Positions 11,073 to 23,943 of a DNA stretch of 64,000 nucleotides are shown one piece after another. Each line of letters opens with the position of its first letter. The stretch's first letter is position 1. The notes below the pieces were generated by a model. It saw only the letters and a list, made by a program, of their open reading frames with translations, did not search any database and was not told the origin of the DNA. Position numbers and translations under genes: made by a program. Source of the DNA: Catenaria anguillulae PL171 (Eukaryota > Blastocladiomycota > Blastocladiomycetes > Blastocladiales > Catenariaceae); NCBI GenBank assembly GCA_002102555.1, contig MCFL01000025.1:62001-126000 (forward strand), in the 5' to 3' direction.

Positions 11073-13421
11073 ATGGCGCCGCCACCGTCCTGCCGCCAAC
11101 TTTGCCTCTCCTCAAGCCCTCCACGGTCGCAGTGCCCATGTTTGCCATCCGCTCTGTCAAGGGCACCGCCGGCGGCCTCAGCAGCCGATCCAAAGTCGAT
11201 TCCGTGCGACTGCAAGTGCGCTCAGATCTCTTCCAACGCAACAGCAGACCATCACTCGTCCTTGGTTCCGGCTATGCCCGTTCGGGGGACTGCCACCATC
11301 CCGCTCGCACCGCCGCCACGACTTTCCATGCTCGGGGCCGCTTCAACTTCGGTGTCCATCGGCATCCTGTCGCCGCATGCAGTCCCATTGCCGCCAACAC
11401 CAATTTCTCTGCCACCCGGTCTCGCGCAGGCGACGGATCCTATCGTGATGGACACTTGTCAAGTGGCGTCCCAGCTCCGTCGCGGCCGGTGCTCAAAGCC
11501 AGCATCACGCTCCAACACCAAGGATTCATTCGCCGCCGCTACTGCAGCCGAAATTGAGGACACACTCGACTTGCCCTCGTCTTCCACTTGGCTATCGACC
11601 GATCCTGCACCCACTTTAGCGCCAGCAACCGGTGTGGCCGTTGAGGCTGCAGTGCGCCGACGTGCCAAATCCCGACGCGCTCCGTCTCGCACCTCATCCA
11701 TCCTTCCCACACCAGCAACCCACCCATCACCCGTCTCAGCAACTTCGGATGCGAACCTTCCGCTCGCGACCTACCCATCGACCCTGTCGCTTACCCGTCG
11801 CCGTCTCACCTCTCTCCCTCTCTCGCTCCTCGTTCCACATCCAACGCCACATGCATTTGCTGCTTTACACACGCTCGACCTGTCACGTAACCGCCTCACC
11901 ACTCTGCCTGCTGCGCTTTCGGATCTGGCCAACTTGCGCCACCTCAACCTAGCCCACAACCACCTGACAACCCTGCCCCGCCTCCTGTGCGCATTCGAGT
12001 ACCTGGAATCCCTCATTCTCTCACAAAACCAGCTCACGGGTTCCTTGCCTCCTTGGCTCGGATATCTGACGCACCTACAGGTGCTCAAGGTGGACTGCAA
12101 CCAGTTTTCTGGCAGCGTACCCATGTCCTGGTCGGCTCTCAAACGCCTGCAAGTGCTCGCCCTGGGCAGCGCAACCTACGGCGGCAACTTGCTCGACTCG
12201 ATTCCAGAGGGCGTGTTTGCGCACATGCACGCGCTCAAGCACGTCGACCTCGCCTCCAACCCGCTGCAACATTTGCCGCGCGACCTGTTTTCGCCACAAC
12301 TCAAGCACTTGACTTGTGTCAATGTCGAGGGCAACAAGCTCGACACGCTGCCCGACACGATCCATCTTGCGCCAAACCTGTCGGCCGTGTATGCGGCAAA
12401 CAATTTGTTGTGCCGGCTTCCACGGTCCATCATGCAGTGCCCGAAACTCGAGGTGCTGGATTTGAGCGGCAATGCCCTGTGCTTTGTGCCCATGGAGCTC
12501 ATTGTGGCCGTGCATCGACGAAGGGTCACGGTGCTGTTGACTGGCAATCCGTTTACTAGATTTCATGAGGTCGGGCAGGCCGTTGAGCGCGCCGTAGGCG
12601 GACTCGTGAGTGAAGAAGAGCATGTCAGTGGCGTGGGTGCGGGTCAGAGTTCCAATAAGGGCTATTTTGACGACGATGGTGATGCCATGGACGTGGATCG
12701 GACCGAGGTGGACGCGAACGCTGTCGAGCACGCCCACGAGCACGGCCAGCCCGTTTACACGCCAAGTGACAGAGAACGCGTGTACGTGCACCCGGACGCC
12801 ATTGATTTCAACCCACAACCTGCCCCGATCGCGTCGGCTAATTGTTCGGCCGCCGCCGCCTACCCATCACCGCCGTCAACCCCACACCTCGATCAACACC
12901 CACTCGCTGGGCGCTCAACAACCGGCACCACGGCCGCCACGGCCACTCCGCCGCTGCTCCGTGTTCCAATCTCCCTGCGCGAACTAGCCGCGCGCAAATC
13001 GCTGGATCTCGACCTATGCCCTGACGCACTTGCCGCGCACCTTCCGCCGCGGCTCATGGCCATGCTCGATGCCGCGCACGGCGCACAGTGTCCACGGTGC
13101 GCGTCGCCCGTGGTGGGCGAGTACTTGGCCACAGTCGAGGTGGAACGGGTTTTGGGACATGCGCTTGTGCCGGTGCGCAAGCTGTATTGCTCGACAGAGT
13201 GTTTGGTTGGCAGGGAGGCAGACGAGAGAGGAGGAGGGAGAGGGGCGGCGGGTGGCAGTGGGCAGTGTTGCGGGCTGGGCGTCAATTGTTGTCGGGTGGG
13301 CGAGAGTCGGTTGAGGCATGGGAATCAGGTTGTGTTGCCTGGAGCAGCAGTAGCTGGAACGGAAGCAGGGAGGCCGTTGGGGATGATCCCCGCGAATGTT
13401 GTGCGGAGCTGTTTGTGGTGA
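11073..13421 (+). CDS. Leucine-rich repeat protein, LRRC58-like
   Basis: A single exon encodes 782 residues. The first ~200 are disordered, Ser/Pro/Thr-rich. About ten leucine-rich repeats follow (about 235-490: LHTLDLSRNRLTTLPAAL, LRHLNLAHNHLTTLP, LEVLDLSGNALCFVP). After an acidic and Pro-rich linker the C-terminus carries SLRELAARKSLDL, LPPRLMAML and a cysteine motif CPRCASPVVGEY...YCSTEC (about 630-715). Animal LRRC58 has the same ending (LQELAAR, LP..LL..L, C..CGG.YF, LPL..YLCS.EC), so I call it LRRC58-like. In animals LRRC58 is thought to act as a substrate receptor of a cullin ligase; carrying that role over to this fungus is inference. The start is the first ATG of the frame (11073); an upstream in-frame TTG at 11034 is not used. 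Confidence 0.75.
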   Translation: MAPPPSCRQLCLSSSPPRSQCPCLPSALSRAPPAASAADPKSIPCDCKCAQISSNATADHHSSLVPAMPVRGTATIPLAPPPRLSMLGAASTSVSIGILSPHAVPLPPTPISLPPGLAQATDPIVMDTCQVASQLRRGRCSKPASRSNTKDSFAAATAAEIEDTLDLPSSSTWLSTDPAPTLAPATGVAVEAAVRRRAKSRRAPSRTSSILPTPATHPSPVSATSDANLPLATYPSTLSLTRRRLTSLPLSLLVPHPTPHAFAALHTLDLSRNRLTTLPAALSDLANLRHLNLAHNHLTTLPRLLCAFEYLESLILSQNQLTGSLPPWLGYLTHLQVLKVDCNQFSGSVPMSWSALKRLQVLALGSATYGGNLLDSIPEGVFAHMHALKHVDLASNPLQHLPRDLFSPQLKHLTCVNVEGNKLDTLPDTIHLAPNLSAVYAANNLLCRLPRSIMQCPKLEVLDLSGNALCFVPMELIVAVHRRRVTVLLTGNPFTRFHEVGQAVERAVGGLVSEEEHVSGVGAGQSSNKGYFDDDGDAMDVDRTEVDANAVEHAHEHGQPVYTPSDRERVYVHPDAIDFNPQPAPIASANCSAAAAYPSPPSTPHLDQHPLAGRSTTGTTAATATPPLLRVPISLRELAARKSLDLDLCPDALAAHLPPRLMAMLDAAHGAQCPRCASPVVGEYLATVEVERVLGHALVPVRKLYCSTECLVGREADERGGGRGAAGGSGQCCGLGVNCCRVGESRLRHGNQVVLPGAAVAGTEAGRPLGMIPANVVRSCLW

Positions 13422-14448
13422 GTTACCCAAGTGCTGCGGATACCTTTTTTCATTGGCACTCTGTCGTGTCACGATCATGCATCGGTCTTTTACGTCAGTA
13501 GTGTGTCGTAAAGCGGCCGACTTGTCAATGTATATATGGACTCTCAATGCTTGCCATTTCCTTCGTCGTCGTTCACTGGGATGTCCAGCGCCTTACACTA
13601 TATTTGTAGAGCTGGATCGATTCCAAGTCGACTGGAGCTGCAGTTTCGAACTGCTTCAGGCGGGAGCCCACAAACGGCAGCCACATGGCACTGACGGACA
13701 AGGTACGGAGTTGCATTCAAGTGGAAACATTTATCTTTACTGTCCAGTGGACAAAATGTGTTGGAGACAAACGCGACCAACGATTGATTGAGCGACGCGT
13801 CCAGTCGAGTCGAGTCGATGGTCTACACACAAGTACCCAAGAATAGAGCGAGTTGCTGGCTGGCGTCGGGCTGGGAAGTGAGACAACCTGCTATCAGCTC
13901 GGATAAATGATAGTGGTGAGCGATAGACCGAAACAGCGCTCACTTCATTGTCATCCAATATCTGAAATTCTGAATCCGAGCCGGCTTGTTGCTCTGTTGC
14001 AGTGCAGCGGTGGAACGCTATCGGTATCGCAGCATACAGTGGGGCGCAGCTCAATGAAGTCTGGGTCTTAATTTTTACGATGTCGGGACGGATTTCGGAT
14101 TTCGTCCACGCTCTTTCACCGACTCTCGAGCTATGGTTTACTTGTGTCTCGCCATCGTTGGGCATACAGCATCGACATATACGACCTGCACAAGCTATTT
14201 CATCATCGCGCCAAACATCCATTCCACCCAATCCCAACGTGTGCACCGCTGACAGCTGGCAATCTGCCTTGACCACTCCAGGTGATCATCCTTTGCTGTT
14301 TGAAATCCGACGAGCGTTTCAGTTGCACTCCACTCCACCAGCTGACAAGGGCCGAGTGCACCCACCAGCCCATCGTATGATCCCACATACCGGTATGCAT
14401 GCACAAGAGTGATTCTGTCCTGGCATTTGACTCGAATAGTCCGCTGGT
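13422..14448. other. Intergenic region
   Basis: About 1 kb with no recognisable gene. A 179-codon minus ORF (13737-14276) and a 136-codon plus ORF (14002-14412) overlap each other and show no domain, signal peptide or family signature, so I treat them as chance. Confidence 0.5.
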
Positions 14449-16639
14449 ATGTCATACCGTCTCTGCTTGCTGTCGCTGCCGCTCTTCCATGCTTTGCCAT
14501 CTCCCCCCATGGCCAAGATTCATGCACAAGCAAGACCCCCGTACTGAACAAATCTGACTCGAAATGATGCCCTTCTCGCACTCTCCCAGCGGCCCCTCCT
14601 CGTCACCGTCTTCTGCACCGACTGCCGGCAGGGTCGGACCAGCCGAGCCCGTCGAACCTCCGCCGCTTTCCTCCCCGATCGACAGAGCAGTGCCGAAACC
14701 GAAGCCAAAGTCATTTCCTGACAAGGGAGATCCCGCCATGTTTTTGCCCGCAGCCCGACCGGCGAACCTCACCGTCTTCAGTCTTCCGGGCGTGAACCCA
14801 ACAAGCGGTTTCCCGTTCGCTGAGCCAATCAACTCGCACCGCCATGTCTATGCGCTGTGCAATCCCTCTTCCTCCGCCGACGACTGCACTGCGCAATTCG
14901 AAGACGATCTTTGGTCATGCGCCAAGATCAAGTGCTCGCAACAGCTCAACTCCGCCATTGACCGCTCGTCAAAGTTTCGCATTGCCGCGGCCGCCAGTGC
15001 GACCCAACCAGCAACACCCAGTGATGGCTCTGCTCCGCCCACAAGATCGTCGAGCGCATCCGTCTCTGCTGCTGCCAGCGCCTTGCAAGATGGCACAGCC
15101 TTGCATCAATGCATGCGCTCGCAATGCGCACCACAGTACATTGCAGCCTACTCGCTTGCGTGCGTCGATCTCGAAAGTACCGAGCTTTTGAGCGCAAACG
15201 TCCGTCTTGAAGGCATGCCACCGGTGGGATTGCGAAGAGGAGATCAAGAGGCGAATGCAGTCAAGTTCAAAGAGTACTCTGCTCGAGCTACGCTACGGGC
15301 AGCTGGCCTTTCGATCCCTCCCCCGCCCAATAATTCAAATCAGCGGATTGGCATATGCACCTTGTCGCAACCGATCGGCTCACGCTGCGACGCTTCCAAG
15401 CTTTCTCGCTCTGGTGAGATTAGCGATGCCAACTTGCTTCCCATCTCACCCGAGGTCAAATACTGGCCGGCCCTCGGGACCGTCGTCATTCCCAAACTCG
15501 GCCCATCCATGCCCGATGCATTCGATCTCTCGATTCCGCAAAACTACTACTTGCCCACTGTCACCTGCAATGCTACCTCCAACACGCTGATTCCCATCAC
15601 GTCCACTCGCTCTGGCGCCTGCACCACCTCCAAGCAGTGCCTCTCTGGCACGTGCATCGACAACAAGTGTGCGCTTGACACTGCCAAATCTACACTCACC
15701 GCCAGCGATCTGGACGCATTCATCTCCCGTCGGGATCAATCGTCGACCCCATCCTCCATGCCGGTCTCGACCATTCCCGCCCAGTCCTCCTCGTCGGGCC
15801 CACCCGAGCCAGTCATCTTCATGTTGCCCGTTGTCGCTCTGGTTGCAGTGATGGTGTGGATCTCGGTGAAACGCCACTCGACGCACCAAAAACGCTTTGC
15901 GTCCGCGCGCAACCTGCGCGGTCTCGGGCAAATGACATCGACGGGCCGCCCGGGCCTCCTGGGCATCACCTTTGCCCCGACATCGTCTTCGCGGCCCGCA
16001 CTGGACGCCTGGGGCCCACGTGCGGCATCCGACCGTGCGGCCGAATCGTTCCACGGATGCTCGTCCATGTCGCTGGAGCGCGGACACGCCATGCTGGAGC
16101 CCTTGGATCACGAGACGTTGCCGAGGTACTCGACGTTTGCGCATCGCATGAGCATGATGTTTGTGTCGGCCGTCATGACGACGCTCGGTGGCCAGCGGCG
16201 GGCGTCCATGGTTGGCGTGGATGAGGAAGAGGTGGGTTCGGATTTGGCAGGCGCGCCGCCCGTGCCGCCACTGCCGGCCATAGGGCCAGAGGGTCCCGTG
16301 GCGGCTGAAGCTGCCGAAGCGGCGGCAAATGCCATCATGCCGCCGCCACCTTCGTACGACGTGCACAGGGAGCATTCGATCGTGGATGTGAGTGTGGCAG
16401 GGAGCGTGAGAAGTAGTCGGCCAAGCGTGGATACGTTCGGGACCGTGGCAACGGCAACTGCACCGGCCGCGAGTCGACCGAGCTCTTTGTTGCGAGTGTC
16501 TTTGTCGCGGCAGCAGTCTGTGCGTGCCTTGTCTGAGCAGGTGGAGGCGAGGGTCGGATTGTTGACGCCTGTCAACGGCGATGTTGGCGGGGACGCTGAT
16601 GACGGAGATTTGGGGAGTGTTCGGTCCATCATGTCGTGA
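14449..16639 (+). CDS. Single-pass membrane protein with cysteine-containing ectodomain
   Basis: My model has two exons, 14449-14540 and 14590-16639, about 713 residues. The first exon (MSYRLCLLSLPLFHALPSP) looks like a signal peptide. A 49 bp intron with GTACTG donor and CCCAG acceptor joins it in frame to the long ORF that otherwise would begin at ATG 14564 with no signal. The ectodomain has spaced cysteines (VYALCNPSSSADDCTAQF, LWSCAKIKCSQQ, HQCMRSQCAP, SGACTTSKQCLSGTCIDNKCAL). One TM segment lies at about 437-460 (VIFMLPVVALVAVMVWISVKR), followed by a long basic, Ser/Pro-rich cytosolic tail. I do not recognise the family. If the first exon is wrong, the ATG at 14564 is the fallback start. 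Confidence 0.65.
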
Positions 16640-17373
16640 GTGTTGCTTTGCTTTCCAGTGTTTCCTTTTTCTTTCTTTCTTTTGTGTTTCTTGGAGTGCC
16701 CCATTTCTTTCGTCCACACCCTTTCATTTTTGTGTTTGTCCCCATCCATCTCCCGACATACCCTCCTCCCCCTCCTCCAACGTCTTCCTTGCATGTGTCA
16801 TGTGTCTATCTCACATACTCCTACCACCCCCTCTTTTATGCTTCCGTTTCCACCGGTTACCCACCCGCCAGCTCCCGTCGTTCGCACATTCCACTGAACT
16901 GTTTTTTTTTGTCTTTATTCTTTCAATTGCTCTTGCATCCCGGGCATTCGTTTGGTATTTGCGTCAATAGCGTCAATATTTTCATTCCACATGCTCCTTT
17001 ACTTGCCGTGACTTGGGGTTTGTCGCGGCGGCGGCCTTCCTGTCCCATGCAGACTGGTGGCAGCTGAGGTGGCCACAGTCACGGTGCTCTGTGGTGCTGT
17101 CAGTGTCAGGGTGGCCGATTGCCTGCGGGTCGCCCTCGTCATCAACACACCGCCGGCCATCTCAACTCGTCAAGCCGGCGTCGGATCTTGTCGACCACTG
17201 ACACTGTATGTATCGATACCATACCACTTAGTACCTTTGGCACTGCGCTTGAAAAGACTTGTATTCATCTTCGGGTCCCATGCCCGACATTCCGCGCTTT
17301 GTTGATTCACGCCGCCAGCAACTCATCGCCACCGTTACCATCCATTATTGCACACATTCTTCTTCAAGTTGAC
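16640..17373. other. Intergenic region, T/C-rich
   Basis: Downstream of the membrane-protein gene the plus strand is very pyrimidine-rich (16650-16930, with a run of nine T near 16902), which fits a 3' UTR and terminator region. The rest is promoter for PAN2. No gene seen. Confidence 0.55.
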
Positions 17374-20300
17374 ATGGACGAAACGGCCGCAGACGATCCA
17401 AGCACTTTACTCGGCCCTGCCAGTGACCCGGGAACCCCGCCACCCTACCTGCCGCTCGAAACCTACCACGTGGCCTCGCCCGTGGCACCCTCGGGTGTGA
17501 CGGCCGTGCGGTTTGACCCACAACAGGAGCTGGTCCATTGCGGCTTCCAGTCGGTCCGTCATCTTTGTCGCTCTCTACTTGCGCCTTTGAGTGAGCGCAC
17601 GGCACATTCCGCTCGCTCACGCCGAGCCGTTTGGGGTTCATGTAGGGCCACGTGCGGTCGTTTGCGCTGCCCAACTGCTCGCCCTACACTGCCAATGTTG
17701 CTTCGTACTCGCCCATCCTCGACCTGTGTCCCGATCCCCGTGCAGACCAAGGCTCCATTGTTCTTTCGCCCGATGCAGTCAAGCACGTTCACCGCCGTGG
17801 CCGCGTGTTGTGGTCCTTGACGTACGCCAATGTCGGCCGTTACCCCTGAATTGTCCGCACTTCGCCTCCTGACTTTTGATCCACATTCCATCTCTTCTTT
17901 TCTTCACATCGACCTTTGTCCCATCAGGGCCAAATCCGACATGTCCTCTGCTGGCCTGCTCGCCATGACTCCGCTTCAACACACGCCCACGTCCACCTTC
18001 TCAACGCTCATCCTGTCGGCCACCTTTTCTCGGCTGCACGTCATCAACGTGGACCGCGGCGCCATTGTGCGCGAACTGGTCACGTCCGACTCGCCGCCGT
18101 GCGATTATCACCATTTGCGATCGCCCGCCCCGCACACGTTACTGACTGGGTCTGCACTCGGGGCCCTGAAGTGGATCGACACGCGTACTTGGAAGGCGAC
18201 ACAGAGTGTGGCCGTGCACACAGGTGCGCCTGGCCCGTTTGCTGGCGTGGCGTGTGTTGGCGACAGTGGCACCTATGTTGCGACTACGGGCGTGCACACG
18301 GGTAGGCAAGTGGTGGATGTGGTGGATGTCAGGATGGGCAAAGTGTTGGGTAAAGTCGCCGTCGGTGCCAGTGTCATGACTGCCGCCAAAGACGGTGACT
18401 GTGTGCTTGCCGTGAGTGAGGCCGGGGTCTTGTCTGTGGTGGACGTGGGCAAGCTGCAAGTGTCAGCCACCGTCCGCGTGTGGGAGGACGAGGCGGGTGA
18501 GGACGCCATGGCCGCCCCGTTTGCGTGCATGGACGTGTCGCCCTCGGGCGAATTGCTTGTGCTGGGCGATTTGGCTGGTAACACGCATTTTTGGTGCCCT
18601 CCGCGCTCGGACGGGCCAGTCATGATTCCCGACGAGTACAAAGGTGGCACAGGGCACACTTGGAACTGGTATCCGGAGCACGAACTCAAGGTCAACACAG
18701 ACTCGCACCCGATCGAGGTTCCTTCCATGGTCCATGCTGCGCCGTACGTGCCCTGGTCCGAAGATGTATCGTTCAACGCCCATGTTGGCATGCCGCGCTA
18801 CACCAAGGACACGTTGATGAGCGGCACTTGGCCTGCGGATCTCATGCACTCTGTGGGACTTCCACCCGCAACCATTCCGGCCACCATTCTTGCCAATGCT
18901 CGTGGCACTCCGCAGCTGCGCACGGCACCCAAACCCGCGTCACTTGCGCGCAACACTTGGCCTTACAAGACCAAGACCGAGATCCCCAAATTCAAGTCAA
19001 CGCGGCGGCTCCGGTCACGCTCGCGGTCCTCGAGCCGGACCCGCTCCTCAACCCCGGGTACCTCGTCATCGTTGCGTCCCGCACAGACCGAATCGGTTTT
19101 AGAAGACTACAAGCTCATGGAAATCCAGTACTCGCGCTTTGGCGTGCACGACTTTGACTTCCACTTCTTCAACCAGTCGCCCTACATTGGCCTCGAGCCG
19201 GGCTTGCCCAACGCTTACGTCAACAACTACCTGCAAGTCCTGTTTTTCTCGCCCTCGTTCCGCGCACAAGCCATGCGCCACGCGCTCCAGCCCGCATGCC
19301 AAAAGCCACTCTGCTTGCTGTGCGAAACCGGGTACCTGTTCCGCATGCTGGACCAAGCTCGGGCGCAAGCAGAGACGACGCCCGTGTGCCGCGCGGCAAA
19401 CTGGTGCTCGGCGTTTGCGCATCTCAGGGAAACACACGGCCTTAATTTGCTGGAGAATCCCGCAGTCGGATTCACCAGCGTGGCGACCACCATGGCAACG
19501 TGCGCACGGTTCTTGTTGGATCAGTTTCGCAGGGACGATGCCGCCGTGGTCGGCGGCCAGCATCCGGGGCCCGCTGGCGCGGGAGGCGTGGGCACGGTTG
19601 TTGATGAGTTTTGCATTCAGAGCCGCACAGAGGCCACGTGTAACAGCTGCAAGACCCGCACAAGCAAGGTGGTGGATTCGTTCACGGTGGATTTGGTGTA
19701 CCCAGGGCATCGCGCGGGCAATCCCGACGTCACGTTTGTCGATGTGCTGCGCGCATCCATGGTGAGTGCGTCAGGAGGCTTGGGGGGCGCCGGGAGTGGT
19801 GGGAAAGCCGGCGGGGCTGGCGCGGATATGGAACGGATTTGGTGTGCAAAGTGCAAGCAGTACCGGCCGACGATGCAGAAACGGTTGCCGGTGAGGGTAC
19901 CCGATGTGTTGCAGGTGAATTGCAATGTCAAAGCCGAGTGGAATGCAGACTGGTGGTGTTCCAAGGGTGCGCGCTTTGTCTTTCCGTCGTCATGATCCAT
20001 GGCATTGTTGCCACCTGCTGACTTGCTCCTTCCTTTGACTCGCGTGTTCATAGATTCGCACTTCACCGGCATTCCGGGTTCCGGGTTCATGCCTGTTCGG
20101 TTTCGACTTGCCCTGCCAGAACCGAATGCAGAGCCAGTGTTTGAAGCATTGCCCGATGACGGTGAGGCAGGCGAGGATGTTTACACTCTCTCGGTTCGTT
20201 TTTGGTGCATGTCGCCACCCTATGATTCATCCATTCACTGTCTTGTGTCTTGCTCGACAGGCGGTTGTATTTGAAGTCACCGAGGGCGGCCGCCCGCACA

Positions 20301-21488
20301 TTGCCAGCCACATTTTCGGTGCCATTCTTTTCTTTTCTTGTCTCGTTGTCGACGCTGTCATGGCGTCCTTGGCGAGGTTCAGCTTTCCCTGTTTCCAGCA
20401 TTTTCTGATTTTTGAACTTGTTTGCTCTCTTCACCTCTATTTTTCCCATGCCATTTGCTCCTCAACCCACTGTCATGCCACCTGATGTGCAAACAGGCGA
20501 GGACAATGCGGGCAAGGGTCAGTGGTACTTGTTCAACGACTTTCGTGTGCGCGCCGTTCCCCACAATCAAGTGCTGCAATTTCCGCGGTGGAAGGTCCGT
20601 TGTGTTGCTCGTTCCCTCCTGCTCGACTGCTTCAATGTTAACCTTGATGTCGTTTGGTGACAGATCCCAAGCTTGGTCGTGTACCGCAAATCCTCCTCGG
20701 CTGCCAAATTGGCTCTGCCCACGGCCCCTCGGCTCGCCGATCTGGACCTTGACTGGCTGCTTGATCCTCACCTGCTGCTCCCACCCGGCCGTGCGCCAGC
20801 CCTACGTGACCCTCTCCACCCGGCCGAAATCCTTCACCCAGGTTTCCTTTGTGCCATCGACGCCGAATTTGTGTCGCACTGTGAAGAAGAGGCCGAGTAT
20901 TCCTCCGATGGCATCAAGCGCATCATGCGCCCGCGCATCCTGTCACTTGCGCGCGTGTCCATTGTCCGCGGGTCGGGTCCGCTCGCAGGCTCTGAGTGTG
21001 TGGACGAGTACATTGAGCAGCGCGACCCGGTTGTAGACTACATCACGGCCTTCTCAGGCATTGAACCGCGCGATCTCGATCGGAATGCGTCGACGCGCCG
21101 GCTCGTCGCGCTCAAGTCGGCGTACCGCAAACTGAGGTGCATGGTGGACTCGGGCGCCGTGTTCATTGGTCACTCGCTCGAGCAAGATTTCCGCATCATC
21201 AACTTGGTCGTGCCCAAACGCCAAGTCATTGACACGTCCCAGCTGTACCACATTCCGGCACAGCAACGCAAGCTATCGCTCAAGTTTCTTGCCTGGGCCG
21301 TGCTCAACGAGCACGTGCAAGTCGGAAACCACGACTCGGTCGAGGACGCGCGCACGGCGCTGGCGCTGTACAACAAGTACTGCGAGGTTCAGGCGGCAGG
21401 CAACTGGAAGACGTTCTTGAAAGTGTGTATGACTTGGGACATCAGCACGGGTTCAAGCCGCCACCCGTTAATGTGCACGAGCCCATGA
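17374..21488 (+). CDS. PAN2: PAN2, catalytic subunit of the PAN2-PAN3 poly(A) deadenylase
   Basis: PAN2 trims mRNA poly(A) tails with PAN3. Seven exons: 17374-17553, 17646-17821, 17928-19966, 20054-20193, 20261-20318, 20497-20594, 20664-21488; 1171 residues as written. N-terminal WD40 part (about 30-320); a linker with MIEIQ-like YSRFGVHDFDF; an inactive USP-like domain (about 430-880, NNYLQVLFF where active enzymes have Cys, zinc pairs CNSC and CAKC); and a DEDD exonuclease (from about 960: CAIDAEF, FIGHSLEQDF, HDSVEDARTA). The last reading frame ends early: after FLKV the conserved YDLGHQHGFKPP continues in another frame to a stop at 21626-21628. One added base near 21421-21427 would restore FLKV-x-YDLG, so the true C-terminus is probably at 21628. 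Introns 1 and 6 use GTCCGT donors. Confidence 0.92.
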
Positions 21489-21628
21489 TGCGCGCGATGG
21501 CGGCGCGCCCTGTGATTTCGGGCACGTGGGATCTGAGTGCGTTTCCGCCTCCACAAGTGACGGCGGGGGAGCCAGGTGGGGTGCCGCAGGTGAGAGTGGC
21601 CAAGCCTAAAAAGTGGCCGCCGACCTAA
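21489..21628 (+). other. PAN2: Probable true C-terminal coding end of PAN2 (out of frame)
   Basis: The frame starting at about 21425 (YDLGHQHGFKPPP, then ARPVISGTWDLSAFPPP) matches the expected C-terminal end of PAN2 and closes at 21628. It is one base out of phase with the upstream exon. Confidence 0.65.
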
Positions 21629-22204
21629 GTCGCGGACGCTTGGATCAAGGACTTCGGGACTGGGCGAGGAAGAGAGGATGGGAACTCTGGATGGATAGAT
21701 TGTCGACTACCATTCACGCAATGAAAAATAGTAAAAGACACCAAAAACATGCACAAACAATACAAATCTGTGTTCAAATACTGGTGGGATTACAGTGGTA
21801 CATATCCCATGCCGCCCTCCTGCTTCATGAGTCTTGCCCGTCGAACCAACAATCGTGACGTCGACAACAACGCGTGCAGGTGCGAACAGAGGGGGAAGGT
21901 CAGGGGGGGCAAGGCGAAAAAAAAAAAGGAAAGAATCTGCAATCTACGCTTGCTGCCCCCGTCCCCGATATCAGGTTAATCAATTCACAGACTTGTAGAC
22001 CTCATGCACCTTGATGAGGTGAGAACACTCTCCATGAACCACATGCAATCGATGCCTTCTCATGGACCCACGACCCAGGCGACAATATTGGCCCATCCCT
22101 TCGTCACCGTCCAGTCTTCGTCACTGATGGTTCTCACAACCTCGCATTGAATAAAATCCACGAAACATCCACTGCTACGCTCGCACGACTCGCTCCCGCC
22201 TGCC
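21629..22204. other. Intergenic region
   Basis: PAN2 3' region and CDKL promoter. It contains a short A-run (21919-21929). No gene or RNA is recognised. Confidence 0.55.

Positions 22205-23943
<1,739 letters not shown>

Noticed and set aside
13737..14276. 179-codon minus ORF
   Set aside because: No domain, signal peptide or compositional support; overlaps an equally featureless plus ORF.
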